From assembly GCA_050084515.1 (NCBI GenBank), contig CM114274.1:2728001-2792000 (forward strand): a stretch of DNA of 64,000 nt, in the 5' to 3' direction. This document shows positions 1 to 12,099 of this stretch, in pieces. A program made the position numbers and the translations under genes. The stretch comes from Blasia pusilla. Lineage: Eukaryota > Marchantiophyta > Marchantiopsida > Blasiales. Positions within the stretch are counted from its first letter, which is position 1; the number at the start of each line of letters is the position of its first letter. A model generated the notes under the pieces. It was not told the origin of the DNA. It ran no database searches and saw only the letters and a list, made by a program, of their open reading frames with translations.

Positions 1-232
1 CGTAGTAACTTTGTACAGAATAAATTTCACCTTTTACAGTGGCGTTTTATATCTGGTTCCAGCGCAATCACTACCTAGATGACATAAAAGGTTTGCTTGT
101 GGTATGTAATCACTTTATGTTCAAAGGTGTTAAAAGGACGTGGACTTGGATCATTCTTCTTTTCGAAGTGTAAGTTGCTGGTGTTTCATGTGGGACTCGT
201 TGTCCTTAATACAACGTTTGGCGTGTTTTCAG

Positions 233-1423
233 GGTTTTGTGGCACGACCAGATTCTGGACCGGATGGTTCTCTGAATTTGATGATCTGGCAGTGCACTCT
301 ACCTGGCAAAGCAGGAGTAAGTCGTCCTGTTGCATTTGCAAGAAGTTTGATTAGGCTGTAACATAATTGGGTTACAAGCAGTTGAGAGTGGGTACTCTAC
401 GTTTTCTTCCTCGAGGGAGCGACTGGATGCACCGATGCTTTCACCTGTGGTCAGTCATAGACGCAGCCGTGCCAATAACTGATTGTGGCATTCGAAATTA
501 CGTGGGGTGATCGAAGCAAGCTGACTGACGGGAGCTCTCATCTTTGCGCAGACTGACTGGGAGGGTGGCTTCTTCCCATTATCGATTCATTTCAGTGAAG
601 ATTATCCGAGCAAGCCACCAAAGTGCAAGTTTCCAACAGGATTTTTTCATCCTAACGTCTACCCATCGGGAACAGTGTGTTTGTCCATCCTGAATGAAGA
701 TTCTGTAATTTTCTTCCTGGTCACACAGACTTCTTCTACTATGTTCGATAATGAGTTTCAACTTCATGTAGCCTAATGTCACTGCTTCTCAGAAAGTCAA
801 CATTCAGCTACTTCTATGTGAAGACCTCCATGCCTGATTTCCAATTGTAGTCTAAAATAAAGACAGGCCTAAGATGGCATGGCATCACAGTGATTTTGGG
901 TGGCCATTTGTCTTCTACGGTCATCCAGATTTTTGAAGTTTGCTAGCGATGATCAAAAGTATAATGAATCGTGTTACTTTGTTCCTCTGGATTTAAAGCT
1001 GGTACTAATGGACCAACGACTTCCAGGGATGGAGGCCAGCTATTACTGTGAAGCAGATCTTAGTTGGCATTCAAGAGCTCCTTGATGCTCCCAATGCGGC
1101 AGATCCAGCACAAACCGAGGCTTATCAACTTTTATTCAGGTAGACTTCTGCTTTCGTTCTTCTTCAGTAGCTAAAAGACCGAAAAATGCTAGTTAATACC
1201 GTCTCCTAGATTGTAAGTTTTCTCTTTGATGATACAAGGCTTCATTTCTATCCCTCAGCAATGCGTACTTCACAGTTGTGGATGGTTGTACTCGCATAGG
1301 GTTTCTTAGTTATAGATTCAACTTGGGCAGTCATAGACGTAAGAGCTTTTATACTTGCAGGATCCAGAGGAGTACAAGCGGAGAGTAAAGCAGCAGGCCA
1401 AGAACTATCCACCACCTGTTTGA
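233..1423 (+). CDS. SCE1: SUMO-conjugating enzyme E2, exons 2-5, with a one-base frameshift in exon 4
   Basis: This is a plant UBC9/SCE1-type enzyme, which takes SUMO from the E1 onto its active-site cysteine and passes it to target lysines, mostly in the nucleus. Four exons are visible at 233-316, 552-704, 1027-1139 and 1361-1423. All have AG acceptors and GT donors, and the phases fit at the first two joins. Hallmarks are [39 protein letters not shown] (active-site Cys in GTVCLS), [11 protein letters not shown] and the C-terminal NYPPPV. Exon 1, with the start codon, must lie left of the window, because bases 1-232 read as intron. Near the end of exon 4 the bases read CAACTTTTATTCAG, while the family (LFIQD) needs one more T. 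As written, the last exon is therefore out of frame. The cause is either a recent pseudogene mutation or a homopolymer sequencing error; the rest is well conserved. Identification is secure; function is not. Confidence 0.93.
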
Positions 1424-4400
1424 GTCGGACTAATGTGTGTACTGAGCGAGTATCTGGTTGGGGAAGGATGACAAGCGCTGCAATGGGTTCCCGTGACGAG
1501 CTGAATGTGGATTCGTATGGAACTCTTAGCAATCATGCCTGGCTACTGCAAGACTCATGCTAATCTGTGGCGTAGTTCAGACGGCTTTGTATGTGTGTGT
1601 CCTTGATACTAGTATCTATCCTAGTTACATATGAAAATCACCCTCCTAGGTCTTCCCAATTTTCTGATTGTTCATCGTTGGTGGAGATCATTTGTCGGTC
1701 TAAAAAGAGACCTAGCCAGGGTGTTATTCATTCTGGATAAAATGGTAGAGGTGAGACTCATTTGTTGATGAGCGTTGGTTTTGTGTGCTCACAAATCTCT
1801 TTTCAGTGAGGGTCTTCCTCGGAACTGGTAGACTGAGAGCAGGGTTTATGTGGGACGGACTTGTATATTGCCTGACGTGGTTAGTATATGACTCAGCGTT
1901 TTTCTAATCCCTCTTCATTGGGGTCCAATGATTCGTGCCGAATCGAATTGGGTGGACTGAACAAAGAAATATTTTTGTCCTTGGTTGTGAAATTTTATGT
2001 CGTCAAGAAATAAAATATCCAACAATCTATGGATACAACAGAAAGGTTAGGTTCTTAGGGTCTAGTGAAGACGGGGTCAGGTATATCAGACGGGGTCCTA
2101 TCCAACCACATACTCATTCTCCTCTTCCACCCGTGCGACTACTTGACACGTATGTCATCAGAGCATAGTAATGGTATTTATTTTTCGAAGGGCTGGTTCT
2201 TTATCAACGACAACCCGTATATGAGAAGAGGACTTTCTACCAGGATTGGCGAGGTCCTGTTGTAACGGGCTGTCTACCGGATGTACTCTTCCCTGATTTG
2301 TAATAGCGGCCAATAACCTATCAAAATATCTTCTGTTGCAGAAGCTACTCCATGATTTTTTTTTCCGTGGAGGTCCAATTGCAGGTCACTTGAGAACATT
2401 GGATCTCCGTCTGACTAACCTGGGCAGTAGAATATGGGAAGAAGCTATCATCGCGATTCTAAGTCGTATTTACCATTTTCCTTGGTCCACCGGAACGGGC
2501 GTTTATGAGAGAGTAACTTGGAACAAGTGACACAAGTGGATGAGCGCCACCCGTCCATCCCTTTGCTAATAGCAGGTGTAAAGGTGAGACAATAGGAGGC
2601 CACAATAGAAGGTGGATAGATGTGACATTAGAAGGCCACAATAGAAGACAGATGTCAGATGGGTCGTATGTCACAACAAGAAGTTACCTTTGAAAACATA
2701 CTTGAAAGTGTTCGGTGTTGGAAGGCCTGTTTGAGATAATATCATAGGCGATGGGCACATGGAGGTTGATGAAACCAAGCTTGTAGAAAGTGGAGATAAT
2801 GGAAGATACTTGACAGAACACTTGGTAGGTATACCTTAAGTACACATTAGAATTGTGCGATCAGCATTTAATAATTGCTTTTAAAAGACAAATGCCATTT
2901 TTAATCGACTTAGACTAATCTTACGAGTTTAAAACGAAAGAAACTTGAATAGTGAACGGACATTCTCTAGTATTAGTATAAGCATAATATGCTGATGATA
3001 ACAACAATTGGAAATATCCGAAGTGATTATGGCGACGTGAGTAACGATGAATCATGTGAGAGACATGATTAGATTCAATTCCAAGCAAATCAAAATAATC
3101 TTCACTTGGTGTCGATTTTAAATCAAATTTAGATTTTTGAAAAACTTTGTAAAATCATCTCCTACACGAATATGCATAATAACATGAACATTTTTAAACA
3201 AATTAGCAACTATTTAAAACCATGATGTTAGAAATATGATTAATAATTATCATCAATACATACAATTGTGGATGTATGTATGCACTTTTATAAAAGGAAA
3301 GGCTGTAGAAAAAATAGACAGTTCAGATTTATTGAGATTAGAACAGGCCTTTTGTCTATGGTCATTTATTTCTACAAGATTTACCTCTCCATCCATACAA
3401 ATTTTTATTAGAGTTGGAATTTTAATACCAACCGACATGAAAGAAATTGAGAGATGAAAGACTTCGCGAGTGACATCATGGGATGTCACTCAAAATGATT
3501 TAAACGCCCATGGTAGAATAAAAATGAACTTATATCCGTAATAATATGATAAAAAGCCAAAAATTTAAAAACTGACTCAATTTAATCAATCATTTATGGA
3601 ATCTAATTTCTTTTCTTCACAGACTTTACCTCTGTCATGTTATCTCGACGATCGTGGTGTAGCGAGTGTGGTGATGGCAGAGACGAATCAGAACATCCTC
3701 CCACCTAAACTTATTTGTGCGTTAGACTGATGCTTATTCTCTCGTACAATTGTTGTTGTACGGGGCTAGTCATACGGAGCGGAAGGAATGAGATGCCGGA
3801 AGGCCCGGAACGCTTCAATGCTGCAGATGCACCTCTGCCCGGCACATCATTCGATTCCCTGTTTGCAGGGTCATGCGTCGGAACTACATCGCATTGAAGG
3901 GAAGGTACAGACTGATTTGATTTGATTCCTGATGGAGCTAGTGCAACCGAAGTTGGTTGCTACGATTGGAGGGCCTTCAAGTCGGGCCTTCAAGCATATA
4001 TCTACCTGTCCAGGTGCTTGAAGGGATGGGGCTGTTCACTTGTTACGGGCGGGGCCAAGGGCGAAGCCAGAGACGACAAGTATGAATCTCTTTTGGCATG
4101 CGGTCAACAAGGGAATCATAAGCCTGGATACTTTACTGCGGATGCACACGGTCCTTCCACACATGAAATCCTCCCTGAAATTCTTCATGGCGATGTACGA
4201 TCCAAACCTGCGATGGTTGGTAACCGCGGATTCGTGGTGGAAACCAGGCTCGGTGAACGATATTCCACCCCTCTGCTGCTCCTCTGTTAAAAGTCATTGC
4301 TCCAGAGTATTTTATCATTCCTATGATCTTGGAATGAGTGAGCAGTGAGCACACAGGGTTGCTGCAATTCCGCAGGGGCGATAGAACAGGAGCTCTTTCA

Positions 4401-4587
4401 AACAGATTCCACCAATTAGGTCGAGGTTTCTTCTCGGTTGAGTTTGAACGTGCAGAATTATGCGGACGAAGGCGTGAGAGGAGATGAGGTACTCTTTCTC
4501 TATTTCGGAGTTCGCAGAGTTTAGATTCCTTCTTCTCTTCCATTCGGATTCTCCCACTTGTTCCTTGCTTATTCTCGCCACAGCTTT

Positions 4588-4632
4588 CGTCATGGACCTG
4601 TGCATGAATACACAGGTGACAGGTCCATGACG
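4588..4632. repeat. 14-bp perfect inverted repeat (hairpin)
   Basis: The arms CGTCATGGACCTGT (4588-4601) and ACAGGTCCATGACG (4619-4632) are perfectly complementary around a 17-base loop. No poly-T tract or transposon end was seen next to it, so its role is unknown. Confidence 0.8.
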
Positions 4633-5224
4633 GAAGCTTTTGTGGAGGAGTCGTCGGCGCCTTTTACAGTTTCAGAACTTTGGATCGTGCAACCAGTGAC
4701 GAGATCTGACACTCAGCAGGTTCATTCCTCGGTAGCGACGAAAAAAGAACGGAGAAATGAAAGAATTGTCTATGGGACCCAAATATTTATCTTTACTATT
4801 ATTATTGTATTATCATTGGAAAGTGTCTTTGTGTCAAGTTTTTTTTTTTTTTGGCATTTGGCAATCCGGTAGAAAGAAAATATTTTATGACGGACAGCAA
4901 GAAAAATATTTTGTGTCTAACATGATTAGTCCTTTCACTCCTGAGCATAGCACGGGCTGCCCACTAGTATTTTATTGTGGTGATTGATCACCATCGTGCG
5001 GCCCCAAATTGCGGATAAAATATGGTCGGACTCATGAAATATGGCGGTTTATGAATCGCACCCAACTTTTATTGTGCGACGTGGACATGCACACACTTTG
5101 TTAACCGTTAATGATGTTAGCAAGGGGAGCCTGCGAGAGCCCGACCTGAAATTATTGAATTAGTGGTAGTTCGTAAATACACGCCTTCAAAAGAAAGGTC
5201 ATCTATAAAATTAAAAAATTAAAA

Positions 5225-5262
5225 AAGGATGGGGTTTTGAGGATCCTCAAAACCCCATCCTT
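5225..5262. repeat. 38-bp perfect palindrome with no loop
   Basis: Bases 5225-5243 (starting AAGGATGGGG) are exactly reverse-complementary to 5244-5262, centred on GGATCC. A/T-only sequence lies just to the left. It sits about 450 bases beyond the last recognisable Helitron helicase motif, on the side where that element's 3' end should be. Helitrons end in a hairpin close to CTRR, but I see no CTRR at the right spacing, so the link is only a possibility. Confidence 0.85.
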
Positions 5263-7840
5263 AAGGATTTCTTATGGAATTGAAAAATGTCATTTTAAGA
5301 AAAAGGAATTCAATTAAGAAATTAAAATGAGATTATTAAATGGAGAAGGAGAAGGAGAATCGGAGAGTTTTTAAAGTTTGAAGATCACTTGGATCATTCG
5401 TACATAGTACGGGCAATCCTCTAATATGTTACAAAGCACGAACTTATGGATTATGTGATAAGAGTGCTAAATTCTTTGTTGTAAACGACGACACGACAAC
5501 GATATGAGAAGATGCAAGATTCACTAGGCGTTGCTTGGTATGAATGTTTGGAAATCATAAGTAAAGGGGAGATCCGAGGCAAAAACCAAGGCAAAAACCA
5601 ACAATATTTAAGTTTGTAATGCGTGAATGGTTGTGTACAAGTGTTAGGCAATGAGGAATAAGTTTATGATGGCGGAAGAACACCAACAAACGTATGACCA
5701 TAGTGCAAAAGAAGAGGTAAAGGTGCAAAGGTGGACGGCCCTCTCCCATCTCCAATAGCCAATTAGCAAAAGCTTGTTATCGAGCACGTAGATGACCTTC
5801 CAACCTTTGAACTCGCATATTTGTCGTCAATTTCATGGTCTTTACGTGGGACCATAGGGTTTAGTAGAGACCTCTTAATAGTGGCTTGGATGATTTTAGG
5901 TTAATATCCATGACGTACAACAGGAAAGACTCAACGAGAGTCACCACCAACTATATTGAGTTTTTCGCTAAATGATATTTACTTTAGATCAGCAGATACT
6001 ACTCCTATGATATCTTGGAAAGAACAATTTACTCCCTCAAATACATGATGATGAGTCCTAGGTGCTTCATCCTATATAATTCGTGTTTTCTGCAAAAGAA
6101 GGGTCAAGGCAAAAGTATAACTGATGAAAGCTTGTAACAATTCTATAGTAGTAAACAAATATCTAACACTTACTAGATGTTTTTGGTGTTGTATTACCTT
6201 GAGTATGAAAAATTAGTTGTTATAAGAAAAAAATAAAATAAAGGCTTACTTCACGTCGTTCATATAAGAGATCTTCTATGAATGGAACCAAAAATTGACT
6301 CCATAATATAGCAGGTTGAGCAAGTGTGTTGTAAGCTAAAATAACTACAAAGAGAAAACTAAGGGAGGAACCAGTACGGATGGTAGCAACTTCTTCGAGG
6401 TAAGAGAATACTTCTCTAATATCCTCAAGGAGTCCAGTTGGATGCCAACCTCCTTTAATGTTGGATGCAACACTCCATCCACAGTTTTCAAGCATTGGAA
6501 TGTAGGGGCTCCTCGAACGTGGTGAATTCGAAGGAGTAATCTCAACCAATAAGGTTCATCTTCACCCATGAACAAGAAGTGAAATAAATTACCTCATCGA
6601 ATTACATAACTTCACTCGAATAGTTTGGTGGTAAAAGAAAAATCCAAACTTGACAAAATTTTTAAGAATTGAAGTACTGAGTACTTAAATGGATGAGCAA
6701 GATATAAGCGGCTAATAGGATGACCATAACCATGTTTTTTCCATACCCTTTGAATACATTTCTTATTAATCCATCGATAATGGGTTGGAAAATCAATATA
6801 TAGATGTTGTCAATCGAGCAATTGAGTCAAATTGATTAATTGTAAACCATGTTGTTAAATTTGTTTCTCTATTTTTTTGTAAAATATCATGAGGGGCATC
6901 ATCATCATTGAAGTAAACCATTTGTTGGTTGGAAGGAGAACAACCAATCACATAATACTTGGATGTTCTACATGTAGACTAAATTTAAAGAAGTCTCCGA
7001 CACGCCTCTGAAGAAGATATATATAGAGAATAAGAATTCAATGTCAAGTGTTCCAAGTATGTTAGTAAAATACATGAATTGATAATAGGGAAAGAAAGCA
7101 TAATGCATGAGATAATTCAATTAGCAAGGACATACCTCGCATCAAGGTATGATGTTGTCTCATCAATGGTCTCCATTGGTCTTGATGTATCTATATCCTT
7201 TGAAAACTTATAAAGGATATCGCATCAGATCCCTTATATACATATTTATATAAGTATTTCATAGCATAAATACTAATGGTGATTTCCAAATTAATATGAA
7301 AATAAAAAGGATGCACAACATAAGATTGTAAGGCACCACCCATCAATTATCCAATGAATTTCCACTCGTAGTTACAACCCTTCCATTCTCTAATCTGCAA
7401 AAATGCAATAATGATTCATAGATAAAATTCATTAAATCTAGTGGAATAAAGAAAGGTAAGTTGTAGATAGAAGAATGAATACATGTGATAGATTCGATAA
7501 CCATCTTGTGTCTTTGTAGTGTTGGATGAAAAAAGTTTTAAGATAGCCTTTTGTACACTTTTTTGTTTCCTTGTCAATACAATGCATTCGGATTTAAAAG
7601 GCCACATGGACCGCGAATCATGCAATTAGTGATAGTGTAATGAAGCCTTGGATGTCTAGATGGATTTGGGATTTCTGCAGAAATGATACGATTTTATTGA
7701 GCAGTAGTGTGTAGCTTATCCTCATGACCTAAAATAATAAGAACGTGCACAAAGGGTAGACCCCTCTTTTGGAATTCTACCACATGAATACATTGTATAT
7801 ACCAACGCAATATATGCTTGTTGATGATAAGCTATAATAT

Positions 7841-7885
7841 TCCTCCTCCTCCTCCTCCTCCTCCTCCTCCTCCTTCTTCTTCTTC
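7841..7885. repeat. Trinucleotide microsatellite (CCT/CTT)n
   Basis: A run of TCC/CTC triplets passes into CTT triplets, inside the degenerate Helitron. It is simple sequence with no coding role. Confidence 0.95.
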
Positions 7886-8130
7886 TTAAAGACACATGCA
7901 ACCAAATTTGGTCAATCCACAGTTGATTGGCTAGGCAACAATCCTGATGTAATCTCCTCCCACTTAAGACTCTATGTTATAGTCAGAAAGTAATCAGGAT
8001 TTCCCAACTCCCTCACAATTTCCATTGCATCTTGATACGATTAATTCACATGACGAAAAGAAAAGGGTAATACAATATGGCTCCCAAGTCTTGTCCTATC
8101 CACATCATATCGATACATGGCATCTTTTAT

Positions 8131-8134
8131 GCCT
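8131..8134. other. Target-site duplication GCCT, left copy (right copy 27033-27036)
   Basis: GCCT lies immediately before the TGTCACG start of the family A block and is repeated immediately after its GCGCACGACA end. Removing the block and one GCCT joins the Helitron reading frame: ELGIDLY, a stop, then GIKDAMYR, a known helitron-protein segment. That in-frame continuity supports a true 4-bp target duplication and fixes both ends of the insertion. Confidence 0.85.
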
Positions 8135-8638
8135 TGTCACGTCTTTTAGGATAGATCGGTGAGATCTAGTAGAGCGCCTTCGTGAGTAGTGGAGGACATG
8201 CTTAGTAGGTCAAGGATGACTTGTTGAGGCCTTGGGAAACGTGAGAGAGCAAGTTTCCCCTTCATTTCGGCTCATTTGGAGTCATATTGAGGAACTTACC
8301 ATTTTGAGTATATGATCAATTTTCTATTTTTGGTAAGTCACCCTTGACCTCCTACATCAAGTCAAGATCCAAGGAGGTGACTTGGGAGCATAGGTTACCA
8401 TGGAGAGAGCTTGGGAGAGGGGAGGGGTATACCTCAAGGAGAGAGAGTTTGAGAGCTCATTCTCTCTTTGTTGAACCTCTTGGCATGAGGCGGCGGAGCT
8501 ATGGTCTTTCTTGCCTTGTGTGTGTAACCCAAGCCTCTCATTAGGAGAGTGGGTTTGGTTTGACATTGAGAGAGACGTGTGAGAGTGCACACATGTGAGA
8601 ATTATGGTGTTGTGAGAGAGATTGGATCTTATTTTACA
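8135..8638 (+). repeat. Family A 5' terminal segment, LTR-like (copy A1)
   Basis: This roughly 500-bp segment starts TGTCA and is shared with 16452-16970 (A2), 26391-26908 (deleted derivative) and 29936-30440 (A3, first bases missing). It contains a conserved 'gatagatcggtgrgatctag' start region, the phrase GTGGCCCTTGACC and a purine-rich GAGAG stretch. In A1, A2 and A3 it passes straight into the same leader sequence. I found no tRNA primer-binding site after it and no second copy at the element's 3' end, so calling it a complete LTR is not justified. Confidence 0.75.
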
Positions 8639-8885
8639 AAGAGAGAATGAGTGAGTGAGAGAGCTTCATGGGGGAGCTCGGTGGTCACTCGCTGGTTTTG
8701 CAGGTTGGGGATCGTATTTCCCGTTCAGCCATTCATGGGAGTGCTCACCGGAGCAAGAGCCGCTTATTTGTGATATTTCCTTTGCTAATTTTTTCGTGTG
8801 GAAGAGTGGCGCACGGAAGCGCTGCCCAATTTTTGAGATGGATTGAATATGGGGGCGGGTTGCCCCATACCACAAAAATCAAATC

Positions 8886-8927
8886 AGCAAGCTACATGGT
8901 GCTCTCGGGAGCACCATGTAGCTTGCT
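8886..8927 (+). repeat. 19-bp perfect hairpin with TCGG tetraloop in the A1 leader
   Basis: Arms 8886-8904 and 8909-8927 are exact reverse complements around TCGG, and the pairing resumes after one mismatch. In A2 (about 17198-17225) only the inner part remains (TGGTGCTC/GAGCACCA), and in A3 it is decayed. An RNA role such as packaging or dimerisation is possible but is inference. Confidence 0.85.
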
Positions 8928-9227
8928 AATTTGTGTTCTCACGTGTTTTACATTTTCGTTGGGAGAAATCAGTGTGGAAGCGTTGCCAAATTTTGTGTAG
9001 GAGAAAGAGATATTGGGCTTTACGACAGTCCCCATCAATTTTTACTAGAATGTTTGATTCCAAAATATTTTTTGATGCTGTTATAGATCGTGAAGCTGTG
9101 CACGCTGTGCAACAAATGGTGCACAATTTGGAGTTGCAAGAAAAAGTTATGGTCAATCTTGCAAAACTGCCATTGCTAGGCGATTTTTAGGGTTAAATTG
9201 TTCAAACCCTAAACCAGCTGCCGCGCC

Positions 9228-9430
9228 GGCGGCGGCCGTCGCCCGTCGCCGTCATAGTCACCGTCAATGGTCTGCCTTCAACATTCAACCGTCACCTTTT
9301 ACGGTCAACCATCACAGTCAACGGTCAATGATCACCATCAATGGTCCGTCGTCACCATCAACGTTTAACCGTCACCATCACTGGTCAACCGTCACTGTCA
9401 ACGGTCCAGCATCCAGCGTCCACTGTCAGC
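9228..9430 (+). repeat. Degenerate GTCAACGGTCACC-type minisatellite in the family A leader
   Basis: Many imperfect repeats of GTCAAC, GTCACC and GGTCAACC follow a conserved AAACCCTAAACC stretch. A2 (about 17525-17625) and A3 (about 31030-31175) carry the same tract with different repeat numbers, as expected for slippage. The rest of the leader to about 10360 has no protein signature. Confidence 0.8.
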
Positions 9431-10369
9431 CGTTGCCGTCATCTACCATTGCTCAGAGCCGCGTTCGGCGGTTGTCCACCCTTTGGTTGCCATTGCCGCC
9501 ATTACGGAGTGGAGGATCTTCCACGACCACCGTTGATTCTCTGACGTGCACCGCCACCACGTACTTTGGTTTGGTCCCCCTTGTCATCGCAGTTTCGTCA
9601 TCAACTAGTGATGGCAGGTGACCTCGGGTTAAGGTGTTTGAGTTTCCATTTCATGTTGGTATGTTGGGATTGGTAGCCGCTCTGACGATGATCAAGTACC
9701 GTGCCATGACGCCCATAGCTGCAATGCGCCGCCGATTGTCGCACCGTGCCGCTTGTGGCCGCACCGCACCCTCTCGATCGCGGAGCCGCTCTTTCACTAA
9801 GGTGCACAGCGTGTGAATTGTTGATGGAGGAGGGTATGCCGCCGAATGCCGTGCCGTTTGTAGTCGTTCCGTGCCGCCAGTGCTGCACCAGATCGTTGGA
9901 CCTGCATCGCACATCGAGGAGGTTTGAGTAGCGTCAGTACGAGAGGATTACGACTTGCTGATTGGAGGAGTTGTCCTCACGACCGCGTTGGGGTTGAGAT
10001 TTGCAGTTGCCGAGGAGCGACATCAATATTATTGTCAAGTTACCCATTCTGGTCTCTAACCCTGCACGTGTGAGGGATTTCCGGATATTGGGAAGTTATT
10101 TGGGATATTGGGTTTCGTGCTGATGCTAGGAGCATCGATGATGTATGGGTTTAGGGGACATAGACCTGTGTGGGATGTCCAGAGTTGAGGATGGTTTGTC
10201 GATGAGACGATAGATTGGTTGATTTGCCGCACCACGCTGCTTGTTGCCGCACATCACACGTCTTAGTGAGAGAGTGTAAATTGATTGTCGCATGTTTAGC
10301 TTAAGTGATTGAGGGATTACTTGCGAGACTGAGAGTGATCGTGTGAGAGGGGCACGAGGGCCATTACGG

Positions 10370-11336
10370 CGTCCTTTCAGGATTTTGAGAGGCAAGGTAG
10401 TGGACCTAAGAGTAGCTCTGGAGGGTTTACCCGGAGTGGTGCGAGGTTTCAAGGGTCTCCACGTGAGAGACCACCTCGATCTTCTTCTGTGTCATCTTTA
10501 CACGAGGGGGAGCATGTAGAGGAGTGTATTTGTGATCCACCGTACACATTGAGTGGTCCTACCACTTGGGCGTACGAGATGGATGACCAGGGTAGAGGAC
10601 CGCGTAGGTTTTCGGGTGCTGTAGGCACCATAGAGCTACACGACTTCATTGCGGAGTTAGGAATGGGCTAGGAACTCTTGAGATTTCAACCCGTTTACAA
10701 CATGGAATGGTATGTTCTAGCATTTAAAGGGGGCGCCCATGGACGATTACCATGAGTTCTCCCACAGATGTGCCCAAGAGATCGAGGCATGGCGACTCTA
10801 CTATGATCCACACTATGTGTCATGGACGGAGCCATTCCCAGATGAGGAGGAGGAGTCAGGAGAGGCTACTTCCTCTTCCACTAGTGATGTTTTAGGAGGG
10901 ATCACTCGCACTGGAGCAGTTGCGCCGTCTAGTCGGATTCGTCCCAGGTTTAACCCCGTGGTTGAGTTCTTTGCTGAGTTGAGGGCGAGCTACCAGGGGG
11001 TACAGACGGAGAAGTTGCAGAGCATCCACAACTTCCAGAGGCGCCCGGATGAGAGTTTGCGTGAGGCTTACACTCGCTTACGCTCGTTGATCAACGTCAC
11101 TCAGGGGGTGACACAGGCTCAGGCTATCCAGTCATGGTACGCGATGCTGGACTGGACCTTGCCACGGGTGCGGGAGGGGATGCTTCTTATGAACATCTCC
11201 CCTACGTTGAGAGATTTTTTTAGGAGTGCCGAGAACATTGAGCGCAACATGGCGGAGGAGAGCATAGTCACCATGGGTTCTAGGCGAGAGCACTCACAAT
11301 TGTCTGCACCACCTATGCAGCAACGTGGACTCCAAG
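10370..11336 (+). pseudogene. Family A gag (capsid region), copy A1, 3' truncated
   Basis: The readable core begins at MDDYHEFSHR (10739). It shares long stretches with A2 and A3: WRLYYDPHYVSWTEPFPDEEEE, RPRFNPVVEFFAELRASYQG, IHNFQRRPDESLREAYTRL and QAIQSWYAML. The E-S-L-R-E-A-Y-x-R-L core matches the capsid region of Ty3-type Gag, which builds the particle shell. Upstream coding (about 10370-10670) is frameshifted. At 11336 the sequence jumps past the zinc knuckles to a downstream segment (RILVGCAG), so no RNA-binding domain remains. No convincing ATG start is visible. Confidence 0.8.
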
Positions 11337-12099
11337 ATAGGTCGAGGAGGATCCTGGTTGGATGTGCGGGGTTGCCCAGATGGAGGCCGCCGCAGTTGTG
11401 ATGCGTGGAGCAACCGCAGAGGGGAAGCCATGAAACATACTAGGCTTCCTCAGTCTTTCACGTTGTCCGAGGCGATGAGGACCCCATCGATGGGTCCTGA
11501 TCAGAGTTCCTGGAGAGTTGGTGATGTTGTTGGTGTGCAGGCATGGAGGGCGATGGGAGAAGCGAGTGCGATGACTCCTATTGTTGATGCTCAGGAGGGG
11601 CATGTGTCGAGCATGTTGTTGGGGGCGGCCACCATTGTGTACCGCGCTCCTTGATTTTTTTGCTTCCGATGTTATGATGTTGGGGGGTACGCCCGTTGAG
11701 GCGTTTTAGCTAGCCGCTATGCTATGTGAGCGTGGAGTTGGAGTTCTTGCATCACGTTCAGAGGTGATTGCAGAGGCGGTGATGGACCTGCCCTTGGAGT
11801 GGATGCTCGGGCCGTCCACGTGAGATTCATGGCAGGCTGCGGCTGCTAGGATGGCGGAGATGCCCGCTGGACCCGCGATAGAGCGTGCCATGGCTTCTCC
11901 TCGTGTTGTGTTGCTGGATAACCGAGGAGAGGTCTTCCAATTGGTGAGTCCCAGGTAGAGCTTTTAGTCCGCAACTTCGACGCTTAGCCAGTGAGCATGT
12001 GCAAACCGCATGGAGGGAGACGTTTGCACCAGAGTGTGATAGGTCAGAGGAACTGCAAGTAGGCAGGAGTGCTGCTATGAACCCTTTGGACACCACCTT
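11337..12099 (+). pseudogene. Family A linker between gag and methyltransferase (A1), protease deleted
   Basis: Conserved linker between the Gag tail and the protease, including FTLSEAMRTPSMGPDQSS. It also runs through the phrase encoding VVLLDNRGEVFQLVSP that precedes the protease in A2 and A3. At about 11971 the sequence skips the DSGA protease and resumes at the LRR-LA-EHVQTAW segment that leads into the methyltransferase. Confidence 0.7.

Larger units (their letters stand above)
1424..5689. other. No gene recognised; AT-rich intergenic DNA with two inverted repeats
   Basis: I see no conserved protein here. Open stretches around 2330-2530 and 3920-4350 have no family signature, biased composition or splice pattern that I can defend. 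Bases 2580-2655 hold a short direct repeat (AGGCCACAATAGAAG twice). The interval 2830-3620 is strongly AT-rich. Two inverted repeats are listed separately. From about 5450 upward on the minus strand, weak Helitron similarity may begin. Confidence 0.6.
5690..8134 (-). mobile_element. Helitron Rep/helicase, C-terminal two-thirds, decayed
   Basis: Reading the minus strand from 8134 downward gives the usual Helitron order with many stops and frameshifts. Seen in turn: HIVLPFSF and YQDAMEIVRELGNPDYF (about 7950-8080, N-terminal Helitron domain); HVVEFQKRGLPFVHVLIIL (about 7715-7790, the Rep HUH region, where the first His of the H-x-H pair reads Phe); ISAEIPNPS; MIRGPCGLLNPN (about 7570-7625); YLYKYVYKGSD (about 7220-7260); FNDDDAPHDIL and the downstream linker (about 6830-6930); VRGAPTF...GVLHPTLKE (about 6480-6560); DEAP, the Walker B box (about 6065-6090); GGDSR..FPVV (about 5917-5955); and FANWLLEMGEGR (about 5735-5800). 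The Walker A region appears deleted. Helitrons move by rolling-circle replication using this Rep nuclease-helicase. The upstream part of the protein continues at 27033 beyond the family A insertion. Confidence 0.85.

Noticed and set aside
3922-4348. Overlapping open frames of 100-136 codons on both strands
   Set aside because: No conserved motif, several overlapping frames of similar length and no splice context; best explained by chance.
8135-8638. Calling the family A 5' segment a complete LTR
   Set aside because: It does not recur at the 3' ends that host sequence defines, and no primer-binding site follows it.
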